From NCBI GenBank assembly GCA_022448525.1, contig JAKVCX010000010.1:62001-126000 (forward strand): a stretch of DNA of 64,000 bases. The letters run 5' to 3'. Origin of the DNA: Tenacibaculum sp. (GTDB lineage Bacteria > Bacteroidota > Bacteroidia > Flavobacteriales > Flavobacteriaceae). Positions 61,746 through 64,000 of the stretch are shown in pieces. The notes under the pieces are model-generated. The model ran no database searches. It was not told the DNA's origin and was given only the letters and a program-made list of their open reading frames with translations. The first letter of the stretch is position 1; the number at the start of each line of letters is the position of its first letter. Both the position numbers and the translations under genes were made by a program.

Positions 61746-63263
61746 ATGAACAAGAAAGTTATTTTAATGATTTTAGATGGTTGGGGAATTTCACCTGACC
61801 CAAAAGTATCTGCAGTTGATAAAGCAAACACTCCTTTTATTGATTCTTTATACAAAAATTACCCTCATTCAGAATTAAGAACGGACGGCGAACACGTTGG
61901 TCTTCCTGTTGGACAAATGGGTAATTCTGAAGTTGGACATATTAATTTAGGAGCTGGAAGAATTGTTTATCAGAACCTTGCCAAAATCAACAAAGCTATT
62001 GAAGACAACACATTAGCTTCTGAAAAAGTATTAGTTGACACTTTTGAATTTGCAAAGCAAAACAACAAAACTGTTCACTTGTTAGGTTTAGTTTCTGATG
62101 GCGGAATCCACTCACACATTAATCATTTAAAAGGATTAATTACAGCAGCTGACAACTACGGAGTTAAGAACTTATTCTTGCACGCATTTACAGATGGTAG
62201 AGATACTGATCCAAAATCTGGAAAAGGATTTATAGAAGACATCAACAACTTCATGAATTCTACTTCAGCAGAATTAGCAAGTGTAACTGGAAGATACTAC
62301 GCTATGGATAGAGACAATCGTTGGGAAAGAGTTGCGCTAGCTTATAATGCCTTGGTTAATGGTGAAGGTAAAAAAACTCAAAATGCAATTGAAAGCATTG
62401 AAAGTAGTTATACTGAAAACATAACTGACGAATTCATTAAACCGATTATTATGGTCGATGAAAATAACGAACCAAAAGCGACAATAAAGGAAGATGATGT
62501 TGTAATTTTCTTCAACTTTAGAACCGATCGTGGACGTCAATTAACACAGGCTTTAAACCAAAAAGATTTTCCAGAACAAAACCTGAAGAAATTACCATTG
62601 CACTACGTTACAATGACAAATTATGACGCTACTTTCGAAAGAATTAAAGTTGTTTATGACAATAAAAATATTGAAAACACTCTAGGGGAAGTTTTATCAA
62701 AAGCAGGCAAGCAACAAATTCGTATTGCTGAAACTGAAAAATATCCTCATGTTACTTTTTTCTTTTCTGGCGGAAGAGAAAAAGAATTTGAAGGTGAAAA
62801 AAGACTCTTATGTCCTTCACCAAAGGTTGCAACTTATGATTTACAACCAGAAATGAGTGCTTTTGAAATTAAAGATGCAATTGTTCCTGAGCTTAAAAAA
62901 GGAGAGGTTGATTTTGTATGTTTAAATTTTGCAAATGGAGATATGGTTGGGCATACAGGTGATTTTGACGCTGCAGTAAAAGCATGTGAAGCTGTAGATC
63001 AATGCACAAGTGAGATCATTACAACAGCATTAGAAAACGACTATACAACTTTAGTTATTGCAGATCATGGAAACTGTGAAACAATGATTAACCCTGACGG
63101 TTCGCCAAACACAGCTCATACTACGAATCCGGTTCCATTAATTTTAGTTGACAAAGAATTGAAGTCAATTAAAAATGGTATTTTAGGCGACATGGCTCCA
63201 ACAATTTTAAAATTAATTGGAGTTGAACAACCAAAGGAAATGACACAACATTCGTTAGTATAA
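61746..63263 (+). CDS. gpmI: 2,3-bisphosphoglycerate-independent phosphoglycerate mutase
   Basis: A 505-residue Mn-dependent enzyme converting 3-phosphoglycerate to 2-phosphoglycerate in glycolysis. The ATG at 61746 gives MNKKVILMILDGWGISPDP; an upstream start would add 17 unrelated residues. The phosphoserine site is in MGNSEVGHINLGAGR (about residues 60-74), the metal ligands in DGWG, MVGHTGDFDAAV and IADHGNCETM, and AHTTNPVPLILV is near the C-terminus. Length is normal. The thioredoxin-like lipoprotein follows 7 bases later. Confidence 0.98.
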   Translation: MNKKVILMILDGWGISPDPKVSAVDKANTPFIDSLYKNYPHSELRTDGEHVGLPVGQMGNSEVGHINLGAGRIVYQNLAKINKAIEDNTLASEKVLVDTFEFAKQNNKTVHLLGLVSDGGIHSHINHLKGLITAADNYGVKNLFLHAFTDGRDTDPKSGKGFIEDINNFMNSTSAELASVTGRYYAMDRDNRWERVALAYNALVNGEGKKTQNAIESIESSYTENITDEFIKPIIMVDENNEPKATIKEDDVVIFFNFRTDRGRQLTQALNQKDFPEQNLKKLPLHYVTMTNYDATFERIKVVYDNKNIENTLGEVLSKAGKQQIRIAETEKYPHVTFFFSGGREKEFEGEKRLLCPSPKVATYDLQPEMSAFEIKDAIVPELKKGEVDFVCLNFANGDMVGHTGDFDAAVKACEAVDQCTSEIITTALENDYTTLVIADHGNCETMINPDGSPNTAHTTNPVPLILVDKELKSIKNGILGDMAPTILKLIGVEQPKEMTQHSLV

Positions 63264-63270
63264 ATTCAAA

Positions 63271-63822
63271 ATGAAAAAAACACTTTTATTTGTTTCAATA
63301 ATATTTTTAGCCGCGTGTGCTTCAAGTCAAAAATTAGCAAACAACAATTCTAAACCTAAAGCAATCAAAAATGCTAAAGGAAATTTAGTAGGCTATGCTA
63401 CTAAAAATGACTTTAAACAAGAACCATATGGAAGTGAATGGTTTAATGACTATTACGAATATTACGAAACTGATAAAAGTGTTATAAATAAATTAAAACC
63501 TCTTTTAACAAATATCACTATCAAAGGTTTCATGGGAACTTGGTGCGATGATAGCCGAAGGGAAACACCTAATTTCTATAAGATTTTAGACGAGACTGGA
63601 TTTGATTACAACAAGCTTGATTTAGTTACTGTAAACCGAGAAAAAACTGCAAACGGAATTGAGAAAGGATATGATATTGAAAGAGTCCCTACTTTTATTT
63701 TCTATAAAAATGGAAAAGAAATTGGACGATTTGTAGAACATACCGTAGATGGAGCTTCACTTGAGCAAGACATGCTTTTAATCCTGTCAGAAAAAGGATA
63801 CAAACATGCTTATGAAAAGTAA
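63271..63822 (+). CDS. Thioredoxin-like lipoprotein with a C-x-x-S active site
   Basis: A 183-residue predicted lipoprotein (LLFVSIIFLAACASSQ, lipid cysteine at about residue 16). The thioredoxin fold follows: FMGTWCDDSRRETPNFYKIL (active site C-D-D-S at about 92-95), a central helix, ERVPTFIFYKNGKEIGRFVE with the cis-proline loop. The second cysteine is replaced by serine, so it cannot form the usual disulfide and would act as a monothiol. It lies 7 bases after gpmI. Confidence 0.85.
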   Translation: MKKTLLFVSIIFLAACASSQKLANNNSKPKAIKNAKGNLVGYATKNDFKQEPYGSEWFNDYYEYYETDKSVINKLKPLLTNITIKGFMGTWCDDSRRETPNFYKILDETGFDYNKLDLVTVNREKTANGIEKGYDIERVPTFIFYKNGKEIGRFVEHTVDGASLEQDMLLILSEKGYKHAYEK

Positions 63823-63835
63823 TTAAAGTTAAACA

Positions 63836-64000
63836 ATGAATATTCAATCTTTATTCAAAAGTTTACTACTTACACTAATTACCTTTTGTGTTATCTCTTA
63901 CGTTACAGTAATCCATTCACTTATGTTCACTACTGGGAATTTAAACACGAAACCATTTGTCAACATAGGTTTTCCTTTTAAATATTATTATCAATTCTGG
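63836..64000 (+). CDS. Partial membrane protein gene at the window edge
   Basis: The ATG at 63836 begins 13 bases after the thioredoxin-like gene and the frame is open to the last base, giving 55 residues: MNIQSLFKSLLLTLITFCVI, then SYVTVIHSLMFTTGN and FVNIGFPFKYYYQFW. Residues about 8-30 are one membrane helix, with a segment outside rich in aromatic residues. The rest of the gene lies outside the window, so no family can be given. Confidence 0.6.
   Translation, partial: MNIQSLFKSLLLTLITFCVISYVTVIHSLMFTTGNLNTKPFVNIGFPFKYYYQFW

Overview
The window is a low-GC, densely coded stretch of chromosome from a member of the Bacteroidota, most likely a marine Flavobacteriaceae (Tenacibaculum- or Aquimarina-like; the genus is a guess). 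The grounds are: several large exported proteins with C-terminal type IX secretion (T9SS) sorting domains, lipoproteins with short acidic stretches after the lipid cysteine, Bacteroidota promoter -7 boxes of the form TAnnTTTG just before many start codons, no Shine-Dalgarno sequences, and family-restricted small proteins (Lacal_2735 type, GSCFA, DUF2452). No rRNA, CRISPR array, insertion sequence, phage or integrative element was seen. One tRNA gene is present (initiator Met).

Layout. 1-7.4 kb is a chitin/GlcNAc region: the end of a NagP-like sugar permease, a NagX-like membrane acyltransferase and a small unknown protein on +; then, on -, a chitin-active AA10 monooxygenase and a 1353-residue chitinase with two GH18 catalytic domains, both ending in T9SS sorting domains. 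7.6-12.4 kb holds the initiator tRNA, era, a surface beta-propeller lipoprotein, a small membrane protein and der. 12.4-21.6 kb contains envelope proteins (TonB-C repeat protein, PilJ-domain protein, OMP beta-barrel), a 795-residue GAF-domain protein and an HD phosphohydrolase fused to a Pycsar-type membrane effector domain. 21.7-22.7 kb is msrB-msrA.

22.7-27.7 kb is the most unusual part: six tightly packed minus-strand genes encoding a Ycf46-like AAA+ ATPase, a DUF1257-like protein, a DUF2997 protein, two paralogous membrane proteins with cytoplasmic helix-hairpin-helix domains, and an NrdG-like radical SAM enzyme. The ATPase and both membrane proteins end in the same C-terminal peptide, G-R-x-[IL]-[DE]-[FL]. 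This looks like a membrane-tethered ATPase/radical-SAM system of unknown function and is the best candidate here for something undescribed.

27.8-43.7 kb is mixed housekeeping and accessory: hydrolase-OsmC fusion, SelO, a T9SS nuclease, START-domain protein, SDR, AraC regulator, a metallophosphatase fused to an outer-membrane barrel, and several conserved small proteins. 43.7-51.4 kb holds a Tat-exported PhoD phosphatase, a five-gene operon (M23 peptidase, MerR regulator, LemA, two TPM proteins) and alaS. 51.4-64 kb holds two large unknown lipoproteins, RraA-like and GSCFA proteins, rhodanese, aromatic amino acid hydroxylase, M48 peptidase, a duplicated coiled-coil protein, gpmI, a thioredoxin-like lipoprotein and a partial gene at the edge. 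No gap between genes exceeds about 300 bases.
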